Below are positions 13,701 to 25,500 of a DNA stretch of 64,000 bases, in pieces. Below the pieces are notes generated by a model. The model saw only the letters and a list, made by a program, of their open reading frames with translations, had not been told where the DNA came from and made no database searches. The position numbers and the translations under genes are program-made. Position 1 is the stretch's first letter; each line of letters starts with the position of its first letter. Location of the stretch: contig OX439048.1 of NCBI GenBank assembly GCA_949317995.1, positions 29,517,495 to 29,581,494 on the forward strand, written 5' to 3'. Source of the DNA: Acholoe squamosa. Taxonomy: Eukaryota; Annelida; Polychaeta; Phyllodocida; Polynoidae.

Positions 13701-16700
13701 AGATTATTGCCCAGGCATTGCCCCCACTACCCACCTGTTGTATACCTGTATACCTGGGACACCTTGATACAATCACACATGGCTGCTGGGTGTCACATGA
13801 CCTGGGGGGAGTCAGGTGACCAGGTCATGTCACATGTCCACCTGGGGCTAGGTCCACTAGTACTACAGGGTAGCACCTGTGACGTATAGCAGACCTTTTA
13901 AATCATTCTGAGAGTCTGAACCTTGATTGTTGCTATCATTAATTAGATTCTAATAGGAATAACAAAACACAATCGGTTTCCATTAAATGAATGGCCCAAG
14001 CCTTGATTCTATGCATATAAACACCATAGATAGTGATTTTGATCAATACATTCTCGCACGATGATCTAGTTTTGTAAAATCATAATACATGTGTTAGACT
14101 TCGGTGTTTTATTCTTTGCTATATCCATTTAAAATTGATGTAAATCGGTACCCTTCACCAAACTATGGTCCTATATGTCATGAACTACTTCATGAACTAG
14201 AGGTTAAGTATGTAGGTGATCAGGGTCAAGGTACACATGAATTTATTGATCTTTTCCTTTGGTAGGTATTTCTATTTTCGCTCCCAGTTGACCATTTAAA
14301 GCTCTATGATCAAGGGCATCCCCTCCCTCATCATCATGTGACCCTTTTAGTTTTATTTAAAAAAAAACACAATATAGTGTAATGCAAGTGAAAGGGGTGA
14401 AAGCATTCACATACAGTTAGGAGAGTCCTTACAGTATAACCTATAGTGAGTACTCTGCTCCCCTTCAGCCTCCTCCAATGGGTTCAACTTCTAATCAGCC
14501 AAGTCAAGGGCCCTCCTCCTACCTCTCTTAGCCCTACCACCCTGGAGGAGGCTTAGACTAGCTATAGTCCCTTAAGTTCATTTCGAATATAAAACATGGT
14601 ATTCTGGCTATTTGTTGTTATGAGCATATTCACCACGGCCTGAGCAAGTCTAGCCGAGAGCTGGGTTAGTCGTGTTTATATACCACTAACCATATTACAT
14701 ATTATCGATAAACTATGAAGGGAAGTGGCATGGGATGGGGTTATATTTGTACCATTAGACTGCCCAAAGAGAGAAAGAGACACACCTTCTTGTACATGAT
14801 GTACAAAATAGAAATGGACCATGCCATTACCTGTGTATATAATGAATGTGTACTATTGGACCATGGTATTAGCTATGGACATGATGTATTTGTACAAATC
14901 TGTCTAATTGAACACATAGGCCTATGCTTAAAGCTACTTTTATCCTCTTGTATTTCTGACTGCGTGCATATCCGTTTTAACGCACACAACAATGTCATTT
15001 GTGATTTTTACGTCAGGAACAATTAACTCATGTATATACAGTATAGCATGATTTCATTGGCTGTTAGTAATAGAAGACCCGTTAAATCCAATTAGTTCAG
15101 TTATCATGCATACTCGTCCCTAACCTAGATTGTCCACCATTTCGATCAGCCAAAGGAAAGATGTGGGTCAAGGCAGTAGGAGCCACGCCATTAAAAATGC
15201 CATATCGTTTTCCTAATTGTAACACTGGGGCTTCAAGAAACCTGCAATACTTTCTTTTCAGCTGATAATGCCATTCAAATGTCAGAAAGGACGATTAAAC
15301 ATTCTGAAAATACAAGTGATGGTGTCTAGAGTAAAATCCCTATTTCAAAACAAACTGAAGCCTGAGCCCCCCCCCCCCTGATGTTCACTGAAAATTTTAT
15401 TTCGGTAATGATTTTGTTGTTGTTATGATTTAATGAATGGGCTAGATGTGTTTATGAGCTATCATGATAGCTCCAGGTAGACAAGATACATGGGGATCCA
15501 TCCCAGATGCGACTTTTAGGATCAGGCTAAGTCTGAATGTGACTTATAGGCAAAGTAATTATCAATATACAGCAGCACTTATGCCAGTACTTGACTACAA
15601 TGGTGGTATTAATTATTTAATACCGGTAATTATTAAAAGCTAAAAGATGCTAAGAAGGCAACGATTTTAGAAGGAATATTCAGTTATTACTCTCCAATCG
15701 CCTTTGTTCCAGCAGCTCCTTCTGTTTGTCTATGGATCAAAGCATCTGTCTGGTGGATCCTGCTTGAAGACCATGGATGTTCTGACCTAGAATCCTTACT
15801 ATACATACTACTATCAAACTCCTCCCTCCCTTATAACCTGCCATATATGGGCATAGGAATGTGTTAATTAATCCCATTGATTAAGGGATAACTAGGTCAG
15901 ACTATGAAGAACTAATTAGGGGAGGTCTTCTCAAGACTACTACCGTACCTACAGGAGCGTTTGTTCAATAGAAGAGATGTCAGTTAGGTGTTTGTCAAAC
16001 CTCTGAAAATGCCTATACTGTATATGCACAATTTTGTGTCGATTCAAACGTTACCTATGTTTTCCTTCTTCTTTTTCCCTTAATAGATGACGCTGACATG
16101 AAAAATATAACATGATCACGAAGATTTTGTCATCATTCATTGCATTAAATGTATACTTCTTTGCAATGATTTACTCAGAGGTACAGGTGCGTGTTGGGGG
16201 TTGGGGAGGCCGGGGGGGGGACTCCTTCCTTTTAAAAGTTGCCTAATTAGAACAGAAGCGTTCACGCAATGTCCTTAACGTTGGGACATAACAGGATTCA
16301 CTACACTTTATATAGAACATCGACAGACAGTAGAGCAATATTGATGTCCTCAAAGACTTCCAATTATATCGATTAATACAATCGCTAATTAAGTCACCAA
16401 TTTCTATGACTTCTACAACAAACCGACAAAGCAATGAACTAATGCACTAAGTATTATTCATGACATCATTGATGACAACGCATCACATGTCTTAATTTCT
16501 AATTTTGTTTCAATCAAATAAGACATAAAATGAATATAATTGGCGGCAAAATAGCAGACGACAATCAGCTTCGTAAGGTTGGCGCGGTTAGGTTCAGGAA
16601 TGCCGATGTTGCCGCACAATCTAGTTGCACTGATGGCAATTATAATATTGACCTTTCTTTTTCTGCCCTGTTGAGCCGACTATTTGCACACCCACACGTG

Positions 16701-18244
16701 TTGTTTCTTTTCAAAAAAGATAACGCTGGCTGCCCTCTCTCCTAGAAAACGACCCAATGAAATAATTAATTCAAACTAAACCAACTATAAAGGCTCTTTC
16801 TGTGCTGTGGGCGAGTTTCTTTTCTTTTTTTCTTATTTTTAATTCTGACATGGTACAATCTCTTTTACAACTGATTGGTTGAGAGACTGAAAGTAGACCT
16901 GTGCTCAATATATTAAGGGCCGATCCTCTTGTTCCAGCCAGGGATTGAAATGCCTATGTATGGCACATCGGACCTATAATGCGTACCTGGGGTCAACTTT
17001 TAGTCATTTTAGTGTCCAATACTATGAAATCCTAATGGCTGTAAGACGCATCCTGATTTCAGGCAGATTCTATAAGGTGAAAGGCGCCATCCTTCCACGT
17101 ATAAGCTGCGCCTTATACACGAGGTGTACGTTACATCTATGGGTCAATATATGAAGCTATCACAATAGAATATATGTATATGACAATAGAGTGGCCTTGT
17201 GAGTCTGGTATATAGACTGCTCATCCTTGAGTGCTTATTAAGTATGACATGATACTATACCAGTCCGATGCACTGTTCAAAGTGGACAACTCCTCCCATG
17301 TAAACCGTACAATGTAATCACAACACGCACCTGCAAATAAAAGTACATATCAAGTATTTTTGAAAGTACATCATGTTATAATTGAATCGGTAGTTATTAA
17401 TTCAAGGGGTATAGAACTTTGGCTCTATAGAACATCAACATAATGCAAGACCAAGGAAATGGAACACAGGTCTATTTTTCAAGCAATACCTATCCCGGTA
17501 TGTTAACTGGTTTAAATATAGGGCAGCAATGTGCATTGCTCGTAACTCGAAAATAAATAAATCAATAGCCTTGAGCAAGTCTAGCTTGTGGGCTGACATC
17601 AGCACTCCCTCACCCAGGTTATTGGCACCACCAAGTCACTATTCGCATAACTCCCGCCAAAACTGCATTTTGCGCACCACATTGCCAAAAAAGGCAAGAA
17701 AGTTGATGCATGGATCAACATCACATACCTTCACCATTGCAGGCAAAAAGCGTCTTATGGCTGCCAACCAACTGACTCTGTAGAATATAGACAATTACTC
17801 AAAATTTACAATAGTTGGTACTGAAATACCTTTTCCTGCGAGATCCCTACATCTCATCCTTTAATGGCACTACAAATTCATTAATTAATTCTGCCTCTTA
17901 TATATAAATTTTTTTGAAACTTATTCGCACCACCAAAATGACTGAAAATGAGGGGACCCATAGTCGTCTCCTATAACTCTTTTCGAGTTAATAAGCGTTT
18001 GGCTGTTCGAGGTTTTTAGGAAAAGGTTATGTAAAATTTAGAATGTATGTTCAAAAGTTAAGTTTCTTTCAAGACGACAGCACTAAAGTAGCATTCCAGT
18101 TGGTTGGAACGAGGATGCATTGGAATCACAAACGGCTATTTCAATGTGGCACAATGTGCCTTTCGCACAGTAATACCGGAAAGGACAAAAAACAAAGGTG
18201 TGTTTCCAGTAGTACATGAACTGAAATGCTAGGGTCGGTAGGTC

Positions 18245-18276
<32 letters not shown>

Positions 18277-19721
18277 GGGGGGGGGAGAGCTTTCCTTTAC
18301 CTCGGAGGAGTCTTTCTCCTGTCCAATATAGACATGTCATATATCAATAGAAACGTAATTTCAAGGCATCATTTTCTGGGAAATTGCAGATTTTTTTTTT
18401 GACAAGGAGCTTACAAGAACAACCGATGCAAGTACAGAAACAGCAGACCACTCATTTATAAAAAAAAGGAGAACATTTTGAACAAGGACCCCCCCCCCAA
18501 CCTAAAAGAAAAATGCCCTATCCTCATCATTGATATGCAGAACCATAGACAGATAGATTTTCTTATAAAAATAAAATCAAAATTTCGCCCTCCTACTCTA
18601 TTTTCTAAAATGAAAATCCATAGACCAACTTTTTTATTTGGTGTGCCCTAAGGGCTGAGTCATTTGCCAGGTGTCGGGGCTTGATGGATTTGGGGGATCA
18701 GCAGATTTTTTCAGACAAAGCACTATTACTGTGGGAAACGTTCAAACCATGACAACATGCCTCTCTTCTTATAGAATTAGAAAAAAAAACTAACCCTAAT
18801 GGTACTATGCCATAGAACTACTTTTGCGGGGAAAATCAAGTAGTTGAGGAGTATAAATTTTTTGGCCCTCCTACACCTACTTTTCCTAATAACTCAAATA
18901 AATCAAAAAAGTGTAGTATGAACATTAGAATATATTGGTCAGCAGATAAAGCGCTTTCCAAAAAGTGGTCTGCCATTTTTGTACCCATAGTCAAAAAAAT
19001 CAGCCCTGTTTTGCTAGTGTCGGTCGGGTAACTGGAAACAAACCTTTTTTTTTGGCCTAATTTCAGACTTGGTTGGCCATAGACCATCATGTACACTACG
19101 GTATATGTCACAGCACCTGGCTGATCTAATGGTTGTATCTAGATGTATTCTGACTTTATGATAACAAAAGTCAGCTAAGAAAACAAGAGAGAAGACAAAA
19201 AGAAGACATACACTCTGTACACTGTGTCATGGGTGGTATAGGATCTGGCCTGTTTTATACTAGGACATGTCAAACAAATATGCCCGTATTTATTTCAATG
19301 TGGGTATATATTTGTGTGTGTAATATGCCTGCAGGTTGACGGTCCTATGTCAACAGGCCATAGACAACAAAATTAACATATCTCATTTGGACTGTCATGG
19401 CCAATCATCCCATGTATTTAACTATGAAAAAAAAATCAATATATGAGAACAAAAGTGAGTTAGGATTTACAATGGACAAGAATATATCCCATTAGGTAGT
19501 ATTTACATGTACATAATATATTTCTATTGGGTCACCATGCATAGAAATAGAAACCTTCGTACAGACAAGGATGTGATCGCCATGGCTTTATATATGTCAT
19601 TCCCCAGCCATAGCCTGAAATCAATGTGTATGCTGATTTATTTCATTTGAATGTTACTCACTATAATAAAACCATAGTGTTGTAGATTTTAATACAATAG
19701 TAGAGAATAGTCCTGTGAGAC
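10761..19721. other. Gene-free stretch
   Basis: No exon was recognised on either strand. There is a cluster of E-box words at 13732-13879, homopolymer tracts near 15368 and 18248-18290, and diverged fragments of the GCGTCTTATACG repeat family around 17040-17125. Short frames here match no family I know. Confidence 0.45.
13732..13879. promoter_or_regulatory. E-box cluster
   Basis: Seven CANNTG words of the CACCTG, CACATG or CAGGTG type lie within 148 bases, at 13732, 13776, 13794, 13813, 13831, 13839 and 13874. Such clusters can bind bHLH or Snail-type zinc-finger factors. The function is inferred from word density only. CACCTG words are also frequent elsewhere in this intron, which weakens the case. 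Confidence 0.25.
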
Positions 19722-19761
19722 ATGGCGCGGCGACTTGTAATCTTGTGTCTAGTTTCAGTTG
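19722..19761 (+). CDS. Possible first coding exon with signal peptide
   Basis: An ATG in good context (G at -3, G at +4) opens a 13-codon frame reading MARRLVILCLVSV, with two arginines and then a hydrophobic run, as in the start of a signal peptide. It leads directly into a strong donor, G|GTGAGA, in phase 1, the usual phase for signal-peptide exons. Its GCGCGGCGAC segment is CpG-rich in AT-rich surroundings. I could not identify a following exon, so the product is unknown. A chance occurrence in 64 kb is quite possible. Confidence 0.3.
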
Positions 19762-21553
19762 GTGAGACAGATAGGGCATACTATCATCTGGGCTTTTGGT
19801 AGTATATAGCACACATTCAACCTGAACTACCCACTGCAGCTAAGTACTAATAGTCTGTAGACTGTCCATTCTGCATGCACCTCACTCAGCTGCCACAGGG
19901 ACCTGTCTTATTCAATGTTCAATGCCATAGTCAACAGGTGTGTCATTATGAGTGTACACTGTCTCAGATTGCCAGGAGCCTGCTCTGCCCCCCCCCCACA
20001 CACACCCAACTGCCAATCACTTGTAATAGTCTGTACCTGTCATGGGCCAGTGGTCAGCAAACCGGCCAGATCACTCCACCTCTCTGTAGAGGGGGAGCAC
20101 AGTGTAAGTACCCCGGTGTACATACATGTTTTCAGTGTTCCACAAAATCGTTTATACAATGAAAGGAGTAATCAAATTAATCTTTCATCACCAATAGTAG
20201 ATACATATTCTGAGATAGCATTATTTCAATGTAAACTAAAAATTTTACACAGAAAAGAATGTAGCAGTTCCACAAGGTGGCCTTACACTTCAACCTCCTC
20301 CGATTTACAAAAATGCACATATGGCAACACACACTTTAGCACTGATTTCTCCATAGAGATCTTTGACAGTGAATACTTTGTTCAAATACAGAAAATATGA
20401 TCCAATTGTACCATAACCCACTGAGATAAAACCTGTACTACATATATATAGTAGTTTCAAAACGAACAATTCTAAAACAAAGGCTACAGGGATGCATTTC
20501 TGAATCTTAAAATGCTCTAATGCTAATCTGCCATAGGGCTCCAAATGATGAAATGTCTTATCTGCGAATAAAATCAAAAGTATGAGATATATTCTGAAAA
20601 TTCCTTCACTGATAAGTAAAGTACACACACTGTTGTTATTACATTAGAATAGTGAGCAGGAATAGTCCATAGCAGAGGAGCCACAAACAAAAACAGATTG
20701 CAAGGCCTCCCTATCCCTTACACCGTGGCGACTGTGAACCATACACTAGTCTACTCATCTCACGAGTAGTACTCACTAGTCGCCGCGCTAATTACAATAA
20801 CTACCATTGATAAATACAGCTGTAGCTACCAGGTATGTTTCCATGAATACTTAAAATTCCATGAAAATGCCATTATCCAAGTCTTATTAGTTTTACTGCA
20901 CGGCCGATGATTGGGTGATCAAGAAACTACTGTATCAAAAAACAATAAACGAGAAGTGCTTTATCAAGGGCCAATAAAACGCCCCTTAAGGATACAGGAC
21001 TCGATCAGTATACCAGCTGTATATAAACTTGGAGGATATGGAGGACACCTGAGGCACAAAGGTGGGTAATCAGATTCCCCTTTCTCCAGGTAATCAAAGC
21101 CAGGGCCAGGTGAGAGGAGGGTGTGGATGAGTTGTTATCTACCACCAGGTGAGGCCCATACCTGTGCTGGTAGTACAGGTATAACATCATGGTACCACCA
21201 CTCCAGGTAAGACTGTCCCCTTCAACTACAACCCGTCTCCATCACTACAGCATGTATTTATCTATTTATTTATTTTATTTTACTTTATTTATTCTTTTTT
21301 ATCATTTATTTATTTTATTTATTTATTTAGTTTTTTTTTTTTTTTTTTTTGGGGGGGGGGGGGGGGGCGGGGGTACAAATCTTTTATTGGAACCTATACA
21401 ATAATTACTTGTTTACACGCATGGGTTTCAAGTGAGCATAGGTCTCATTTGAGCTCCACTTAAAAGACCTCAAGCGAGCGCAGATCCTACACATCTATAT
21501 AAGCTCATAGGGTAACAGCGGGTCATAGAAATTCATAATCACAAGTGTGATTA
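19762..21553. other. Gene-free stretch
   Basis: No supported exon. A Cys-rich plus-strand frame around 19890-19990 has stops in the phase needed to follow the 19722 exon. T, ATTT and G tracts fill 21250-21375. Confidence 0.4.
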
Positions 21554-21899
21554 CAGGGGCGTAGGAAAAGGGGGGCCAGGGGGCCTGGGCCCCCCCAATC
21601 ATAAAGGAGGGGGGCCTGATTATGTCTCGGCCCCCCCCAAAAAAAAAATTTACCAAGAAGTCATAATGAAATGGAAAAGCAGCTAAAACATTCCATCCCA
21701 AATTAGATTAATATGTTAAAGGGATAGGGACAATGGAGCCCTGAACCTCAAATCAGATCTAAATTCACCAAAAATACTTTTCTATTAAATTCTATTATGG
21801 GTAGGTATAGGCATCATCGCGCTAGAGCCGATAATTCAAGGTGTTCAAATTGGGACCCCGCTGGGCCCCCCCAATGAAGATTTACTTCCTACGCCTCTG
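21554..21899. mobile_element. MITE with CAGGGGCGTAGGAA terminal repeats
   Basis: The left end reads CAGGGGCGTAGGAA and the right end TTCCTACGCCTCTG, an imperfect inverted pair, with G and C tracts next to each end. GATTA flanks both sides, a possible 5-bp target duplication. The 346-bp interior is non-coding. Similar GGGGCGTAGGAA ends are common in invertebrate genomes. I do not assign a superfamily. Confidence 0.75.
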
Positions 21900-22310
21900 G
21901 ATTATGTCATGGTATCTCCATTATCATATACTATACACAGGGGAACAGAGGCTAAAAAGACTATAAATGTTATAATGCTAGGGGGAGTATAGCCCACTGG
22001 TGTGGGCCGATCAGGCAGGTGCCTGGTCGCACGGGCTTAATTCCAGCAGTGGCCACCAGTGGGCCTTGGAAGTAATGAGATTAGGGTGATTAGGTGGTGA
22101 CGGCCTATTGATGGGATTGTTCAGTGGTGGCCAGTGCAGCCTGCATATTGTAATGTATTATCACCAAGTGCACCCTCCCCTTGCGTGATGGATATTACCA
22201 TACAGTGTGAGCTGAACCGAGCTGACCATACACCAACTGAGCAACTCGAATATGTACTAATCTCACAAACGTGCCGCTTTCTCCCTGCTTACACTGAGCA
22301 TTATCCCAAT

Positions 22311-22505
22311 CTCTCTGCATAGCTTTGAGATTTGAAGACTATACCTCAGACTCTGCACACATATGAGGTGTAAGTAATGTCCATGTCACTCTGCATATAA
22401 CTCTGAGATTTAAAGACTATACCTCAGACTCTGTACACATATGAGGTGTAAGTAACGTCCATGTCACCCTGTATATAGCTCTGAGATTTAAAGACTTATG
22501 CCTCA
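22311..22505. repeat. 78-bp tandem repeat, about 2.3 copies
   Basis: The word GAGATTTRAAGACT recurs at 22327, 22405 and 22483, a constant 78-base period. The intervening bases (CCTCAGACTCTGYACACATAT and AGGTGTAAGTAAYGTCCATG) are nearly identical between the first two units. The third unit is partial. Confidence 0.9.
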
Positions 22506-25500
22506 GCATTTGAAAAAAACATCAGAAATGTGAGGAATACACCCAGTCTCTCTTTCTGGCTCTGAGATGAGATGGCTGTGGCAGCCCAATCTACTCAATC
22601 ATAGCTTCCCATGAGTTCCATGCCACATTCTGAAGATCCGTCCAACTCAATCAGCAGATCTTCTCTTGTATCTATTAGTGAGCCCCATGTCCTTCCCTGC
22701 CTTTAATACAGGTAACGCATCCATCTCCGACCACTCTTCCCATTTATTGGACCACTCCTTCTTCCAATTCACACTACGGTTTATCACCCTAGACCTCCAC
22801 ACTCTTAGGCCTCTCATACATGTGTTTAACCTTTAAGGGCCATGTAGTTCCTACGTATTAAGTTCATTTGTTTTTATGTGCATAAATGCTTTGTGCAGCA
22901 TGCCCAGCCTTTAGGGTTAATCCATCATAATTGATTACACGAGCCCATGAAAAGAAGTACGATGCGGCCCTTAAAGGGGCAAAGTGCACTCTGACGCCCA
23001 GTGTGAAGCCATCCTGCTAATTCCCACAATTACCAAGGCTTCCCCACAGCTCGACCAATATGCTCTCAGCACTGCCCTTTCAGTCACTGGGTCTAGTTTA
23101 GAGCTAAGTGGAAACAAACTGGTCTCCTACCAACAGCACTGGTCATCACTACGATGTACCTAAAATATTGAGTTTAAATTAGAAATAATGAAAATCACTT
23201 TTGCAGATTTATTGTTCGGCTCAGGTACCGGTACTTGTTGTTGGATTCCAAGCTGTAACTGGAGATAGTTAATCCAATCAATGATCCCCGGCTGATAAAG
23301 TGTGTGCATTAGTGGTTAAAGAGACAAAAATGGAAATTCTTTCCAGGCACAGTGTGAAATGTTCCATATAATATAGGAGCATCATAAGTATAGTCTCTGC
23401 AAGGCTAAAAACCTTGCAGTAACGCTAACGCTGAAACAAGGTTTTATAGTCTTCTCTTAACATCTTTTACATATACACAATCATGTAATATACCTGGTGA
23501 GCTTGAGTAATTTATATAACCCTCTAAACCCATTTGCTGCCAACCCACGACCTCTATTTATGGTATCACTGTATCATTACCCCCTCAATCATCCAGACCT
23601 CAATCTGTTAAAACCCACCCTCATCACGCAATCCTCTCCCATTGCTACTTCACTGAAATATAACTGAACGGCTTATGGGGATGGGATTTAGTAGCACTGG
23701 GGAGAGGGTGAAGGGCGATCGAAGCCACAAGTGAATTTCAAATCTGAAAAAAGAAGAATCGCTTCGCACGATACATGTCATCACTCCCTCCCTTCCTCTT
23801 TGGAGGGTTAGCTCTAGCTGAAATCTAATTAGGAATTGATGGCATTCAGAAGCAGACAGGCGATGGTTGGTGGATGGGGAAGAGTTGGGGGGGGGTGCGT
23901 GTGGATCAACCAGGGGAAAACAGCCAAGTTTCTCTTTGCATGCTGAGCGTTTGTGTTGAGGTTAACAAAAACATAGGTTGGGATTCCAAGAGTTGAGGCC
24001 TTGTACATTTAACCAGCGCACTTAGGATTTAAGAAACTCCAAGGAAATGCCTTAGTCTAATACTTTCTTTGGAAATTTTATCAGAAAAGAAATTTCTTCT
24101 TCTTTTTTTTTCAGTAGAAAATCTATTTTTAAAAAGAGCCACACCAATATGGCCATGGCCAGAATCCAGAGGTCACATTTAAGGTATGGGGGTTCTCTAC
24201 ATGCATTCGCTGGTTCTCAGCCTTACAAAAGAATGCATCTGTTGCTGTAGGTACCTGCCAGGAACAAGCTACCAATCAAACTGGCCGCAGGGGTTCGCAC
24301 GCGAGTACACAGTGTCGGCTTTGGCCTGTTTCCAATAGGATGGGCACTGCTAGATATTAAGGGGATATAGGGCAATATCGGAAAGACCATAGACACTGAA
24401 ACCAGAGCACAGTATGCTAAAGTAGACATGAACTCTCACTTCCAAATATGCACATATTAGAATAATGAGCTGTGGTAGTATTAGTAAGCTGTATCAGCTA
24501 TCAATAAAAGTGGCATTCCTATTCTTTCTTGAATTCTATATTTTAATATCTTAAAGGTACTTTCCTGTCCTTCTTTTGGGGCCCAGGAGGAGGGGTAAAA
24601 TGTATGGGAGCATATCATTTATAAATTGACAGGCTATGTTTCAATAATTTCTCATACTCGAATTCCCTAGTATAACTGTAAACAAACTTCACAGTAAACT
24701 CGAAAACAAAATGTTGAGTCTTAATGATTTCCAACACATTTACGTTGGTAGATTTTAGCTCTAAACCATTAGCCATATTGAAAAACACAATACATTAACC
24801 TTATCCAATGTGTTTAATTTTCTGTTGGGAAATACCTTCGCTATTCTCCCTATTCTAGTCATCTTGCTGCTCAATAGCAGCTTGTTATACCACGTGGAGA
24901 GCGTCCTATTTGGACAGAACCCATCATGTATGAATGTCATGTACATAGAGTGTCTTCATCCATATATTTACACTGTTCTGCTCCCTTACCAAGACCTAGC
25001 CTTTACGGCCCGCCGCCTCCCCAGGTCTGAGATGTGCACTCATGTATCTGTGTCTTTGTCACCCAGCATAGGGGGGGGGGGTAATGCAGGGGGCTGGTAG
25101 AATCTGCTCCCCTTTAAGGACCGCATAGTACTTTAATGTATCATATAGTTATGAGTAATCACAATGCATGAATGCACTATTGGTGAACAGTAGGATTAGG
25201 AGCGTATCAACCTTGGTCTGCATCGTGATGCATTTATAAATGTAGTCCTGGCAAGATGCATATTTTTATATATCATAACGAATTCGCTGCATTGTCTTGC
25301 CAAAAAAGAGTGATAGTGCATTAAAGAGTGAAACACAAGTATAGGCCTACCTGTTCTACAGATACAGTTATTACATGTATATACAGAAAATAAGTTGCAA
25401 ATGATACATAGTATAAATTTCATATTACATGAAGGCCTGGGCTCTATATCATACAGTATAGATTCGACCACATTCCACATGCCCTAACACTGTCTGGTCT

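Noticed and set aside
15690..15770. Minus-strand coiled-coil-like snippet DKQKELLEQRRLES as a possible exon
   Set aside because: Stops lie close on both sides and both splice sites are poor. The stretch is too short to support.
17529..17783. An 84-codon plus-strand frame ending GKKRLMAANQLTL
   Set aside because: Basic composition briefly suggested a histone or ribosomal protein pseudogene, but I could not align it to any.
22311..22505. Regular 78-bp repeats considered as a CRISPR-like array
   Set aside because: The whole unit is repeated, with no repeat/spacer division, and the DNA is animal. It is an ordinary tandem repeat.
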